The notes under the pieces are model-generated. The model was not told where the DNA came from and did not search any database. It saw nothing but the letters and a program-made list of their open reading frames with translations. Shown here piece after piece: positions 1-10,715 of a stretch of 64,000 bases of DNA (position 1 is the first letter of the stretch; each line of letters begins with the position of its first letter). A program made the translations under genes and the position numbers. This DNA is from Mesorhabditis belari. Lineage: Eukaryota > Nematoda > Chromadorea > Rhabditida > Rhabditidae. The stretch lies in assembly GCA_958450365.1 (NCBI GenBank), contig CAUEEP010000911.1, positions 986,001 to 1,050,000 of the forward strand, read 5' to 3'.

Positions 1-353
1 CGAACGGAGTTCTTGGACGAATTCGGACTTCTTTTGAGCCGTTTAAAAACTTTTCGTCGTTTTGCAGAAACATTGGCAGTCTTCTTTCGACCGCGTCCCG
101 AGCGATCTTCATTTGATCCCGTTTCCTTGTATCGCTTCACTGCGCGGGACACATTCATTTTCCCCTCCTGCAAGATTCGCGAAATTTCAGCGTTGGTTTT
201 TCCCCGTTGGTGGAGGGAAATTATAGCTGGTCGATTTCATACCTGAAAATAGATAAATTAGTACAATGAAACCAAAAAGTAAGAAAAAAAAAACCAGTAA
301 AATAAAAAAAAAGGCAAATAGAGTGCGCGTAACCATAATTTTGGGACACCCTG
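1..353 (-). mobile_element. Tc1/mariner-type transposon, 5' part, cut by window edge
   Basis: Read on the minus strand, this opens with a terminal inverted repeat CAGGGTGTCCCAAAATTATG (outer end at 353, followed by a TA). It then runs into a frame with an N-terminal helix-turn-helix typical of Tc1/mariner transposases (about 238 down to 1), including HQRGKTNAEISRILQEGKM and a basic GRGRKKT stretch. The catalytic part would lie left of the window. The inverted repeat closely matches that of the element at 19067-19982, so the two belong to related families. I see no clean start codon, so this copy may be dead. Confidence 0.7.
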
Positions 354-767
354 TATTAGTCTACGATCAAAAAAAGGCAATCATGATCATACAGCGGTTG
401 TTAGACAAAATAAAATAGTCCTAAGAAGCCTAAAGCGAAAAACTTGCACTTTTCGGACAAGAAAGATACTTTTAAAGATTGATTTATTTACATTAAAACA
501 TGCTTTTAATGATTTATTGATGGGCATTCTTTAATTTCAGTATAAGACACACAAAAACAAGTAAAATGACATTGAAAACAGTAATCATCAGACTATATCA
601 GACTAGTAAAAAGATTAAAATGAATCACATCGTTGAACTTGGTAATAACATTACTAAACATCGTGAAGCTAATAAAGCTTTTAAAAAGCGATCATTTCAT
701 TGGGGTGGCGTGTAGAAGGTGAAAAATAGTAATCATCGTCCTCATCATCAATATGAAATAAGTTAAG
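354..767. other. non-coding stretch, nothing recognised
   Basis: AT-rich sequence between the transposon terminus and the putative minus-strand exons. A short minus-strand frame reading HIDDEDDDYYFSPS followed by a stop (about 690-765) looks protein-like, but I find no AG acceptor that would join it to the neighbouring exon. Confidence 0.4.
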
Positions 768-1021
768 TTAAAAAGCGTTGCGTTGATTACTTGGCTATAG
801 GGAAGGCAACAAAACACCCACAGGGGACTTTAGAAAGCTTTCTAAAAGCAAAAGCATTTCGATCAAAAGCCAAAAACAAACTCACCAACTTCCGCGATTC
901 GGCGCTTCGACTGATATGGCCGAGGAGTGGCGGGCGATAGTGTGGCGGAGTGGCCGATGTGTCGGTGTCGTGGCTGAGCTTGCGTTGTACTCGAAATTCA
1001 GGGGTGTCGGCAGCACCATCT
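768..1021 (-). CDS. possible last exons of an unrecognised minus-strand gene
   Basis: On the minus strand an acceptor (TTTTCAG just above 1021) opens a 45-codon frame, 1021-886, containing TPEFRVQRKLSHDTDTSATP and PPHYRPPLLGHISRSAESRK. It ends at a GTGAGT donor. A possible terminal exon, 794-768, preceded by CTATAG, adds PSNQRNAF and a stop. A nearer acceptor (TTTTAG at about 844) would also lead quickly to a stop. The Ser/Thr/Pro-rich basic composition looks like a cytoplasmic tail. I do not recognise the protein, and upstream exons to the right (1.0-1.9 kb) are not convincing, so this may be a gene remnant. Confidence 0.3.
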
Positions 1022-1974
1022 CTGAAAACAAAACCCTATATACAGGTTGATAAGTGGTTCTCTTTTTAGATAGCAGAGAGTAATAAGTTTATCTTTCTTT
1101 CTTAGCTTTGCCTTTTGTCTACTATATCTGTTGCTTCATTTTCCTGAAATCATTTTGTCATCTAATTATCTGATCTAATTATCTGATCTAATTATCTGAT
1201 CTAATTAGCTCACCTAATTAGCTTTACCATTATTTGGATGTAGGGTGAATAAAGAGTTTAAAATTTCGTGTAAAGATTTTTTAACGGATGGCTGATTATT
1301 GACGGGAGATATCTAAACCAATAAATTTGGTGCAGCGATGTTTTCTGTATTCGGAATCACGTATGATTATGAAAAAGTCGGAGTGTTTATAGATTGAATT
1401 TATAGGTTGAAGTGTTTATAGTGTTTATAGATTAGTGTTTTTTTAACATGAATGCAAGTTCTAATTTTGCTTATTTTCTGGTAAAAGAATGCTCAATTGA
1501 CGGTCAATCAAGGAGGAAATCGTTGATGAAAGTGGAGATGGTGGCGAAGAAAGTGCATCGAATACGGGAATACAAGCTACCTATTCTGCCTCAAAAATCC
1601 CCGCTTTTCACGCGTTTTCTGAAATGGACGGCCCAACAGTGCACTCTGAAATATTATCATAGACTTTAAGGAGATCAAAACAAATTATTATAAATAAAAA
1701 GTAGCCACACTACCGATTTCTGGTGAAATAAATAAATTAAGAAGTCCCATTACAGGTATTTTGGTGATTTTGAGTCTTCGACCATCACATGACCCCCTCA
1801 TGATATATATATCGATGAAATTTTCAAAAAACTAACTTTGTGTCAATGTGTAACCACTGAAGCAAAACCAATTCTGAAACCACAATATGCCATCAAAATA
1901 TCAAAAAGTTTCAGGTACGCCAAGTGAGCCACTTTTTTTATGGACCATCCTGCATATGCAATGTCTCAATTTCT
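1022..1974. other. intergenic, small TAATTATCTGATC tandem run
   Basis: No convincing gene. About four copies of a 13-bp TAATTATCTGATC-like unit lie at about 1157-1215. The 73-codon plus frame at 1448-1669 has no family signature. Confidence 0.4.
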
Positions 1975-2639
1975 GGAAGAAAAGTGAAAATATTCAGTTA
2001 ATGAAATGAATAGCATTAACCTGCCTTAAGAAGGTATAAATAAATGTTTTATACAAAAGTTTTCACAATATTTTTGGAGCTGCTCTTGGGTGGTTGTTTT
2101 TATTAAGTTACTATTTATGCTTCTCCATTTTTTCCATTATCAACGCATTCAGTGTCCATTTTTAGGGCCATCACATGTTCGTTGATGTCGGGCCTCTCTC
2201 TTCCCTCGTCAATCACCGCTTGTCGTTTTGCTTGTCATCTTCGCGCTTCTCTTCATCGATTCTACAAGTGGGTTACTCGGGCATTAGCACGTAAGGGATT
2301 AAGCCTAACAAGGAAGAAGTATGGGTAGATCTGCGTTGCTTTGTTGATGTTAGAAGTAGGCTTATGGTTGCCAGAAGTGGAGTTGAGCCGATTTGGCGCT
2401 CTTAGAAGTAGCAAAACCATTTCAGCACTGAAAATGTTGACTCTTTTAAGCAGTATCAGCACTATTTAAATTATTCTCATGTTTAGCCACACTACCGCGA
2501 ATGCACATCACGATGCCGAAAAGAACAGCGATGCCCACAACAATTGAACCAACGTTTTGGGCAGGCAGCCATGTTTTCGGTGAGTTTTTTTTCTTTGATA
2601 CGCATAACTAATCAACTCATTTAGATTTAGAAATTTAGC

Positions 2640-2956
2640 ACGTGGGCGACTATTCGAATCGCCCAACCTGAAGCCGGCGAAATCTCACAGAGAATGGCCA
2701 CTCGCCGCCACCCAACTCGGAACAATCGTCATTCGGGTGCGAACAAATGTTTCGTATTTTACTTTTTGTTGCAGGAACGAACATCGGCTATCTTCTCTTT
2801 TCTCGACTTCGTCACGAGGTATCTCTTTTGGCAACAACTTGGCTGGCGGTGAAATATTCAAAAGAAACAGATCTGGTGGGGATACAATGTCGTAAGAATG
2901 ATCGCTTGGTTGGCGTTTAAAGTTTCAATCAAAATATTTTGCCTTTAGGTTCTCGT
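2640..2956 (+). pseudogene. relic of a membrane-type exon upstream of each F-box copy
   Basis: Each duplicated unit carries, upstream of the F-box gene, a plus-strand frame ending in a hydrophobic segment such as WWGYSVVGMIAWLALKVSI (copy 3, 9408-9617; copy 2, about 6290-6405; copy 1 here). Copy 1 has an in-frame stop before the hydrophobic segment. An upstream exon-like piece with GTGAG and TTTAG borders lies at about 2510-2650. The shared segment is probably the dead 3' end of a membrane-protein gene carried along in the duplication. I could not assign a family. Confidence 0.3.
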
Positions 2957-3653
2957 CGACGGTTTTTCATGGTGTCGATTGTTGGGTGACCGAATGGATC
3001 GATTATTTTGTGGGTACTTTTGAGAGATTCTTGAAGGCAATTGAATATGATCAGTTAAGCTTGGGCTACACTGTACAACTTTTTTGTTTAGTATGTGATT
3101 TCGCCGACATCTGTGTGTCATCAAGTGGATGTCCTCTACACATTACCGTTGACCACGAAAAAAACGTTTTTAGGTTAAGTTTTCGATTAAAAAGCATGTA
3201 CGCGATTAACTTTCTTTGTTTGGAAAAAACAAAGAAAGTAAACTGCATGTCCCTATATCTCCTAGGCTTTGGCTCCGCACCGCAGAGGCACATAAGTTTC
3301 TAATTGAAAGCATGACTTAAAAATGTCTTGTTCGTGATCAGAGCCATCAGTTACCCTAGAAAAACTACATTTGAGAAAATTTCAAGTGCTCCCCCAACTG
3401 CCTTAGTACCTTTTCGTTATATTTTGCTAGCTTTTCTCGTTATCGTTGTTACGTTGAATAAATGTATAAAATATTGTTCGATGATGAAGTTACTGTTTGA
3501 AGCAGTTGTCGTTTTCTTGATTGGTTGACTTATTTGTGACTTATTCCAGCGTTATTTGTATCTCAATTTCACTATTCGCTAACATTTCCGTTATCCGTAA
3601 AGCGCCTCTTTATGTCAAAACAAAGTCTAGTCTTTTTATTTATAGGTGGAAGA

Positions 3654-4640
3654 ATGGCGTCAATCGAAATGAAGAATTTGAGGTTATTTCCAATCGAGAA
3701 GTTGTGTTTCGATTTGAAGTTAGAAGCGTTGGAACAGATGGAACCAAGGGATGTGTGTGAGTTGGCCAAGGTGAATCAAGGATTCCGAGGGATGCTCGTG
3801 AGGGATCCGTCAATCGTTTTTGGAGAGCACGTTGATTGTATTCGAATCGAAAATGAGAGGATTCGGATCAACAAATTTTCGAATTCATATGCAATGGAGC
3901 TCAATGTCGATCATCCCTTTCACTTTTCTTTCGTTGGGAAGATCCGATCGTGCCATGACTTGTCGTGCTATGATTCTCATCAATTCTACGGGAAATATAC
4001 ACTTCTGAAGAATTTGAAGTTGGTGAATCGATTGGGGCTCCGATGGAAATCAAAAGAAGCACTGAAGGGATTCTTCGCAAATTTCCACGCATCGATCAAG
4101 AAAAAAGCATCACTGGATATCGGCTACAGTGCTCTCAATGATCAAATGATGAAAGATTGGATCGAGAAATTTCTGGTGGGACCTCAACTCAAGGATTGCG
4201 AGAAGATTTCGTTTCACTGTCGTACTGAAGATTCAGTTCGCTTTTGCTACAACGCCGTGTCGAAGTCTCAAATCAAAAACGTTTATATGCTTATTCATTC
4301 AGGGGATTGCTTTCGTTTGATGATTCAACTGATCAGCACCAATGGAATCCCGAGCAAGAACCCTGAAGCTGCTATTTGCCTTCGGGCATATAGCTTTGCC
4401 TCCAGGATAGATCTCTCACAATATCCAGGAATGCGAGGAATCGACGGAGAGAATCGTCTTCGACTTCTCAAACAGGCGAACGATCTTGTGAGGAATTCTG
4501 GACATTATCTCGGTGATGGTGCCTTCATGGAAGAAAGCTCAGTTTTCCGTCGACATTTTGATTCAACCAAGGACTGCATCTACGTGTACGACGAAACAAA
4601 ACCTAATAGAGTCTTGGCCTTCTACGTCCCCATCGATTAA
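3654..4640 (+). CDS. F-box-like protein, tandem copy 1
   Basis: Single-exon gene of 328 codons. I chose the ATG at 3654, eight bases after TTTATAG (an intron or spliced-leader acceptor), rather than the in-frame ATG at 3612 upstream of that acceptor. The N-terminus has an F-box-like pattern (residues about 10-50: FPIEKLCFDLKLEALEQM, then DVCELAKVNQGFRGML). F-box proteins hand substrates to SCF ubiquitin ligases through Skp1, and nematodes have large, rapidly evolving families. The remaining 270 residues match no domain I recognise. The second copy (7098-8075) is co-linear, strongest at the C-terminus (FDSTKDCIYVYDETKPNRVL). AATAAA follows at 4768. The F-box call rests on the N-terminal pattern only. 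Confidence 0.7.
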   Translation: MASIEMKNLRLFPIEKLCFDLKLEALEQMEPRDVCELAKVNQGFRGMLVRDPSIVFGEHVDCIRIENERIRINKFSNSYAMELNVDHPFHFSFVGKIRSCHDLSCYDSHQFYGKYTLLKNLKLVNRLGLRWKSKEALKGFFANFHASIKKKASLDIGYSALNDQMMKDWIEKFLVGPQLKDCEKISFHCRTEDSVRFCYNAVSKSQIKNVYMLIHSGDCFRLMIQLISTNGIPSKNPEAAICLRAYSFASRIDLSQYPGMRGIDGENRLRLLKQANDLVRNSGHYLGDGAFMEESSVFRRHFDSTKDCIYVYDETKPNRVLAFYVPID

Positions 4641-4767
4641 AGTGATTAAAATCACTCTTTCATGATTCATTGTATCTTTTAGTCGCTTTTATCATTGTTT
4701 CCATTCTTTCAATTGACAGATTATTGGTCTTTTATCTGCTATATTTTGCTGCTTTTCATTTATCCAA

Positions 4768-4773
4768 AATAAA
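4768..4773 (+). terminator. polyadenylation signal of F-box copy 1
   Basis: AATAAA about 130 bases after the stop codon, in a stretch conserved in copy 2 (AATAAA at 8201-8206). Confidence 0.5.
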
Positions 4774-4850
4774 GTTTTAAAATCTTTTGTGAGATTGAAA
4801 AGAAAATGGTTTCATATTTTCTGTACTTTTTAAAAGTCTAATTTGACGAA

Positions 4851-5424
4851 AATTCACTTTTCGAGAAATTTTGTAAAAATTTCATTTTTTTGGAAGCTTT
4901 CGAGGTGCGTGAGCTGTGGCTGTCGGGCCGCCGTTGGAGTCGATGGGGAGAGATGAGTCGATGATCACAAAGTGGAGATGAATGGAAAGGGAAGAATGGG
5001 GGAAACGATTAGCCGCTCTCTGTCAGATCCCCTTCAATCCCTGCATGAAGACGATGAGCTGTCGAATAAAAGGAAAATCGAAGTTTTTGGAAATGTAAAA
5101 ATTTGAAAAATTTGAGAAAATGTAAAAAAATGTCATTTTTGCTTGGGAACATTCTGCTTATAAAAGTTTAACATTATTGGAATGGAACTATATGGTTTAA
5201 TCCCAGTTAAACAGGTCATTGATTTTTTGCTGATCAATCATACAAATGACTTGATGTCGCCAATCCATGTAAAATTTATATAAAGTCCTTTGTCAAATTG
5301 CTCTTCAGGCCTTAAATATCGAAACGGTTTTCTCGCAATTTTGCAATGTGTCATAAAAAAGGGCTAAAAACTGAAAATTCAGAGAGGGGGACACTATATG
5401 CAATGTATAAAATAGCAGGCGCAT
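4851..5424. other. spacer between duplicated units
   Basis: AT-rich spacer with no gene. A GC-richer patch at about 4900-5060 contains no long open frame. Confidence 0.4.
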
Positions 5425-7097
5425 CCTGCACAGAAAAGTGAAAGTGAAAATATTCAGTTAAATCAATAGGATTAAACTGGCTCAAGAAGGTATAAATAAA
5501 TGTTTTGCGCAAAAGTTTGCACAATATTTTTGGAGCTGCTCTTAGGTGGTTGTTTTTATTAAATTGCTGATTTTGCTTCTCGATTTTTGCATTCTTTCTA
5601 TTATTTACGGAACACAATGTGCATTTTCAGGGCCATCACATGTTCGTTGATGTCGGGCCTCTCTCTTCCCTCGTCAATGACCGCTTGTCGTTTTGCTTGT
5701 CGTCTTCGCGTTTCTCTTCATCGATTCGACATAGTGGGTCACTCGGGTATTGGCACGTAAGTGGTTAAGCCTAACTAGGAAGAAGTATGGGTAGATCTGC
5801 GTTGTTTTGTTGCTGTTAGAAGTAGGCTTATGGTTGCCAGAAGTGGAGTTATGCTCGATTCTGCGCTCTTAGAAGTAGCAAAACCGTTTCAGCACTGAAA
5901 ATATCGACTCTTTTAAGCAGTATCAGCACTATTTAAATTATTCTCATGTTTAGCCACACTACCGCGAATGCACTTGACGATTCCGAAGAGAACACCGATG
6001 CCCACAACGGTTGAACGAACGGCAGACAGCCGGAGAGTTTTCGTGTTTTCGGAGAGTGTTTTCGGAGAGTGTTTTCGGAGAGTTTTTTTTCTTTTACACG
6101 CGTGACTAATCAACTCATTTAGATTTAGAAATTTAGCATGTGGGCGATCATTCGAATCACCCAACCTGGCAACTGGCCGGCGAAATTTCACAGAGAATGG
6201 CCGCTCGCCGCCACCCAACTCGAGGCAATCGTCATTCAGGTGCGAACAAATGTTTCTTATTTTACTTTTTGTTTCAGGACTCTTTTGGCAACAACTTGGC
6301 TGGCGATCAAATATACAAAAGAAACGGATCTGGTGGGGATACGGCGTTGTCGAAATGATTGCTGGGTTGGCGTTTAAAGTTTCGATCAAAATGTTTTGGC
6401 TCTAGGTTCTCGTCGACGATTTTTCATTGTGTCGATTGTTTGGTGACCGAGCGGATCGACGATTTTGTGGGTACTTTTGAGAGATTTGAGGGCAATTGAA
6501 AATGCTCCATTAAGCTTGCGCTACACTGTACAACTTTTTGTTTAGTATCTGGATTCGCCGACATCTCTGTTGCCGTCCTCTACACATTACCTGCGTTGAC
6601 CACGAAAAATATTTTTAAGTTAAGTTTTCGATTAAAAAGCATGTACGCGATTAACTTTTTTTGTTTTGAAAAAACTGCTGTTGCTGTATGTTGCTGTATT
6701 TCCTAGGCTTTGGCTCCGCACCACAAAGGCATATCAGTTTCTAATTGAAAACATGCCTTAGAAATGTTTTGTTCGTGATCAGAGCCATCAATTACCCTAG
6801 AAAAACTACATGGGGCAAATTTCAAGTGCTCCCCCCAACTACCTTAGTACCTTTTCGTGATGTTTTGCTAGCTTTTCTCGTTATCGTTGTTACGTTGAAT
6901 AAATGTATAAAATATTGTTCGATGACGAAGTTACTGTTTGAAGCAGTTGTCGATTTCTTGATTGGTTGACTTATTTGTGACTTATTCTAGCTTTATTTGT
7001 ACCTCAATTTCACTATTTCCGAACATTTCTGGTATCCGTAAAACACCTCTTTATGTCAAAACAAAATCTATTTTTTTTTTATTTATAGGTTAGAGTC

Positions 7098-8075
7098 ATG
7101 CGGTTCGAAATGAAGAATTTGACGTCATTTCCAATGGAGAAGTTGTGCTTCGATTTGAAGTTGGAAGCGTTGGAACAAATAGAACCAGGGGATGTGCTTG
7201 AGTTGGCCAAGGTGAATCAAGGATTCCAAGGGATGCTCGTGAGGGATCCTTCGATCGTTTTTGGAGACCACGTCCATAAGATTGAATTCCATGAGGGGAT
7301 TTGGATCGGTGAATTTTCGATCTTAGATGAAAGAGAGCCCAATGTCGATCGTCCCTTTTCTCACTTCTCTTTCGTTAAGAAGATCCGATCTTGCGATCGC
7401 TTGTCGATCTGGAATTCTCATCGATTCAACCAGAAATATAGATTCCTGAACAATTTGAAGTTGGTGAATCAATTGCTCATGATTTGTCAATCAAAAGAAG
7501 AACTGGAGAGATTCGTCTCAAATTTCCACGCATCGATCAAGAAAGAAGCACATTTGTATATCGGCTACAGTGATTTCGATGATCCAGTGATCAAAGATCG
7601 GACCGAGAATTTTATGGTGGGACCTCAACTCAAGGATTGTGAGCAGATTAGTGTTAACTGTCTTACTGAAGATTCAATTCGCTTTTGCTATAACGCCTTG
7701 TTGAAGACTGAAATCAAAAACGTTGCTATGCTTTCAGCGCGTGGCGTTGATTGGCTTATTCAACAGATCATCACGAATGGAATCCCGAACAAGAACCCTG
7801 AGGCTGCTATTTTGGCTAGTCAGATCTTTGACTTCACGATGGATCTCTCACAATATCCAGGAATGCGAGGAATCGATGGAGAGAATCGTCTTCGACTTCT
7901 CAAACTTGCGAACTATATTGTGGGGAATTTTGTAAATTCATATTATGCTTCTGCTTTCTCCATGGAAAAAAGCTCAGTTTTCCGTCGACATTTAGATTCA
8001 ACCAAGGACTGCATCTACGTGTACGACGAAACAAAACCTAATAGAGTCTTGGCCTTCCACGCCCCGATCGATTAA
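7098..8075 (+). CDS. F-box-like protein, tandem copy 2
   Basis: Single-exon gene of 325 codons, starting at the ATG soon after TTTATAG. It is co-linear with the copy at 3654-4640 but clearly diverged in the middle, while the N-terminal F-box-like segment (FPMEKLCFDLKLEALEQI) and the C-terminal block (LDSTKDCIYVYDETKPNRVL) are nearly identical. The reading frame is intact, so both copies may be functional. The pattern of conserved ends and a variable middle fits an adaptor whose substrate-facing part evolves fast, but that is inference. The 3' flank carries AATAAA at 8201. Confidence 0.7.
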   Translation: MRFEMKNLTSFPMEKLCFDLKLEALEQIEPGDVLELAKVNQGFQGMLVRDPSIVFGDHVHKIEFHEGIWIGEFSILDEREPNVDRPFSHFSFVKKIRSCDRLSIWNSHRFNQKYRFLNNLKLVNQLLMICQSKEELERFVSNFHASIKKEAHLYIGYSDFDDPVIKDRTENFMVGPQLKDCEQISVNCLTEDSIRFCYNALLKTEIKNVAMLSARGVDWLIQQIITNGIPNKNPEAAILASQIFDFTMDLSQYPGMRGIDGENRLRLLKLANYIVGNFVNSYYASAFSMEKSSVFRRHLDSTKDCIYVYDETKPNRVLAFHAPID

Positions 8076-8280
8076 AGTGATTAAAATCACTCTTCATGAT
8101 TCATTGTATCTTTTAGTCGCTTTTATCATTGTTTCCATTTTTTCAATTGACAGATTATTGGTCTTTTATCTGCTATATTTTGTTGCTTTTCAATTATTCA
8201 AATAAAATTTTAAAATCTTTTGTGAGATGAAAAGGAAGCGATTTGATATTATCTGTACTTTTTAAATGGCTGTGAAAGTG

Positions 8281-8959
8281 TCATTGCGTTCCGAATTTGT
8301 CAAATTTTTAAGGAAATCTCTGGTAATCTTTTTCTCAACACTTTTACTCTGTGAAAGCTGTAATTTGCGAATTTTTCCATTTCAAAATCTTTCAAATCTA
8401 TATTTTACGATAAAAACAAGCATCAAAAATGGAAATTTTGCAAAATTCGAGAAAAATTCGTTAAGGCGACACCGAAAATGAGAGAAATTTGACGAGAAAT
8501 GACTTTTCGAAAAATTTTATGAAAAATCCATTTCTTTTTGAAAATTTCGAGTTACGTGAGCAACAGAATGAAGGAAAAATTGAAAGGTTTTTGGAAATCT
8601 TTTAATTGCGTCGAGAAATCAAGCTGAACTCTTCAGCGGCTGCAATTCGACGGTTTTCGCCGTCTCCCCGCCGTACTTTTGCAGTTCCCACACTCGCAAC
8701 TTGCGCAATGGGATGCAGATGAGACCTGGAGATTGAGTTTCTTGTATTAAAATGCAAATTTTCTTATTTGCTTCCCGTCAAAACTCAGTCAATTCGCATT
8801 TTGTGTGATTTTTATCGCTTCGGAGAAACGAAAGATATTTTAATTTCTTGACAAAACGACGTTTTTACAGTATTATTGCACGTTCCATAATTTATAAATC
8901 CAGTATAATATTTGAAATCTATATTTCTCAGCCAATAAAGTCATCAAGACGCCCGTAGA
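8281..8959. other. spacer between units two and three
   Basis: No gene seen. The 71-codon plus frame at 8266-8481 has no family signature. Confidence 0.4.
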
Positions 8960-10326
8960 ACGTAAATGGTTGAGCCTAATTAGGAAAAGGTAGGGGTAGA
9001 TTTGCGTTGCTTTGTTGCTGTTAGAAGTAGGCTTATAGTTGCCAGAAGTGGAGTTAAGCTCGATTCTGCGCTCTTAGAAGTGGCAAAACACTTTAGCACT
9101 GAAAATATTGACCCTTTTAAGCAGTATCAGCACTATTTAAAATTATTCTCATGTTTAGCCACACTGCCGCGAATGCACTTCACGATGCCGAAAAGTACAC
9201 AATGGTCCATAACGATTGAGCGAGCCCGTTTGGAGCAGGCAGCCATGTTTTTGGTGAGTTTTTTTGCCACGCATAACTAATCATCTCATTTAGATGCAAA
9301 TACGATTGCATGTAGGCCACTAATGCGACCATTCGAATCACCCAACCTGGCAACTTCACAGAGAATGGCCGCTCACCGCGACCCAACTCGGGGCCATCGT
9401 CATTCAGGTGCGAACAAGTGCTTCTTATTTTTACTTTTTGTTGCAGGAACCAACATCGGCTATCTTCTCTTTTCTCAACTTCGTCACGACGTACATTTGG
9501 CAACAACTTGGCTGGCGATCAAATATACAAAAGAAACGAATCTGGTGGGGATACAGTGTTGTCGGAATGATTGCTTGGTTGGCGTTGAAAGTTTCGATCA
9601 AAATGTTTTGGCTCTAGGTTCTCGTCGACGATTTTTCATTGTGTCGATTGTTCGGTGACCGAGTGGATCGACTATTTTGTGGGTACTTTTGAGAGATTCT
9701 TGAAGGCCATTGAATATGATCAATTAAGCTTGAGCTAAACTGTACAACTTTTTGTTTAGTATGTGATTTCGCCGACATCTGTGTGGCATGAAGTGTACGT
9801 CCTCTACACATTACCGTTGACCACGAAAAAACATTTTTAAGTTAAGTTTTCGATTAAAAAACATGTACTCGATTCACTTGCTTTGTTTTGAAAAAAACTA
9901 CATGTCCCTATATTTCCTAGGCTTTGGCTCCGCACCGCAGAGGCACACAAGTTTCTAATTGAAAGCATGACTTAAAAATGTTTTGTTCGTGATCAGAGCC
10001 ATCAATTACCCTTGAAAAACTACTATTGAGCAAGTCTCAAGTGCTCCCCCAACTGCCTTAGTACCTTTTCGTTATGTTTTGCTAGCTTTTCTCGTTATCG
10101 TTGTTACGTTGAATAAATTTATAAAATACTGTTCGATGATGAAGTTACTGTTTGTAGCAGTTGTCGATTCCTCGATTGGTTGACTTTTTCAAGCTTTAAC
10201 CTTTGTAGATCCTTTACGGCCTGGCTATCCCAAGCCAATTTCACTATTTCCTAACATTTCCGTTATCGGTAAAGCGCCTCTTTATGTCAAAACAAAGTCT
10301 AATCTTTTTATTTATAGGTGGAAGAA
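8960..10326 (+). pseudogene. third F-box unit, truncated at the start codon
   Basis: The upstream block of the F-box unit is present in full, down to TTATTTATAGGTGGAAGAATG at about 10308-10328. The coding sequence is absent: the next bases are an A-rich run unrelated to copies 1 and 2. Only the 5' part of the unit was duplicated, or the gene body was later lost. Confidence 0.7.
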
Positions 10327-10715
10327 TGAAAGAAAAAAAAACAAAAAAAAGAAATTCAAATACGTATCATAAATCAATGGTGTTCATGTACAAGATCTCG
10401 TATAAAACTGTTCCTATGTGACTCATAAGTCTACGTAAAATTGATCTTAAACCACAATTTTCGTGTTCTTTTCAATCCCAATTCTGAGAATTATTACTTA
10501 ATTTTCACCTTTAAAGGGTCAATTTTGCCAAGATCGAGCAGAGAGCAACCAAAAAAAAGTTTCACGAGACATTATTGCACTGAAATTCTTGAAATGACTT
10601 TCCTTTTATTTTAAAAGACCAAAGATACCCTTGCACCTGCTAGCTTTCACTATTTCTCTTCCAAAACTTCAATTCCTTTCCAAAACTTGAATTTCTTTCC
10701 AAATTCATGCAATAA
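10327..10715. other. upstream region of the serpentine receptor
   Basis: A-rich junction, then sequence with CAAAACTTGAATTTCTTTCC repeats just before the receptor start codon. No other gene. Confidence 0.4.

Larger units (their letters stand above)
1975..10326 (+). repeat. three tandem copies of an F-box gene unit
   Basis: Three long blocks share order and sequence: about 1975-4850, 5425-8280 and 8960-10326. Each begins with the block around 2260/5740/8950, followed by the segment with CATGTTTAGCCACACT and TCCTAGGCTTTGGCTCCGCA, then a promoter-proximal stretch ending TTTATAG just before the F-box start codon. Units one and two carry full genes and similar 3' flanks. Unit three has the whole upstream block but loses similarity within a few bases of the ATG. 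This indicates recent local tandem duplication with a truncated third copy. Confidence 0.85.

Noticed and set aside
5913..6389. 158-codon minus-strand frame in F-box unit 2
   Set aside because: The corresponding frames in units 1 and 3 are interrupted, and the plus strand shows a better exon-like pattern.
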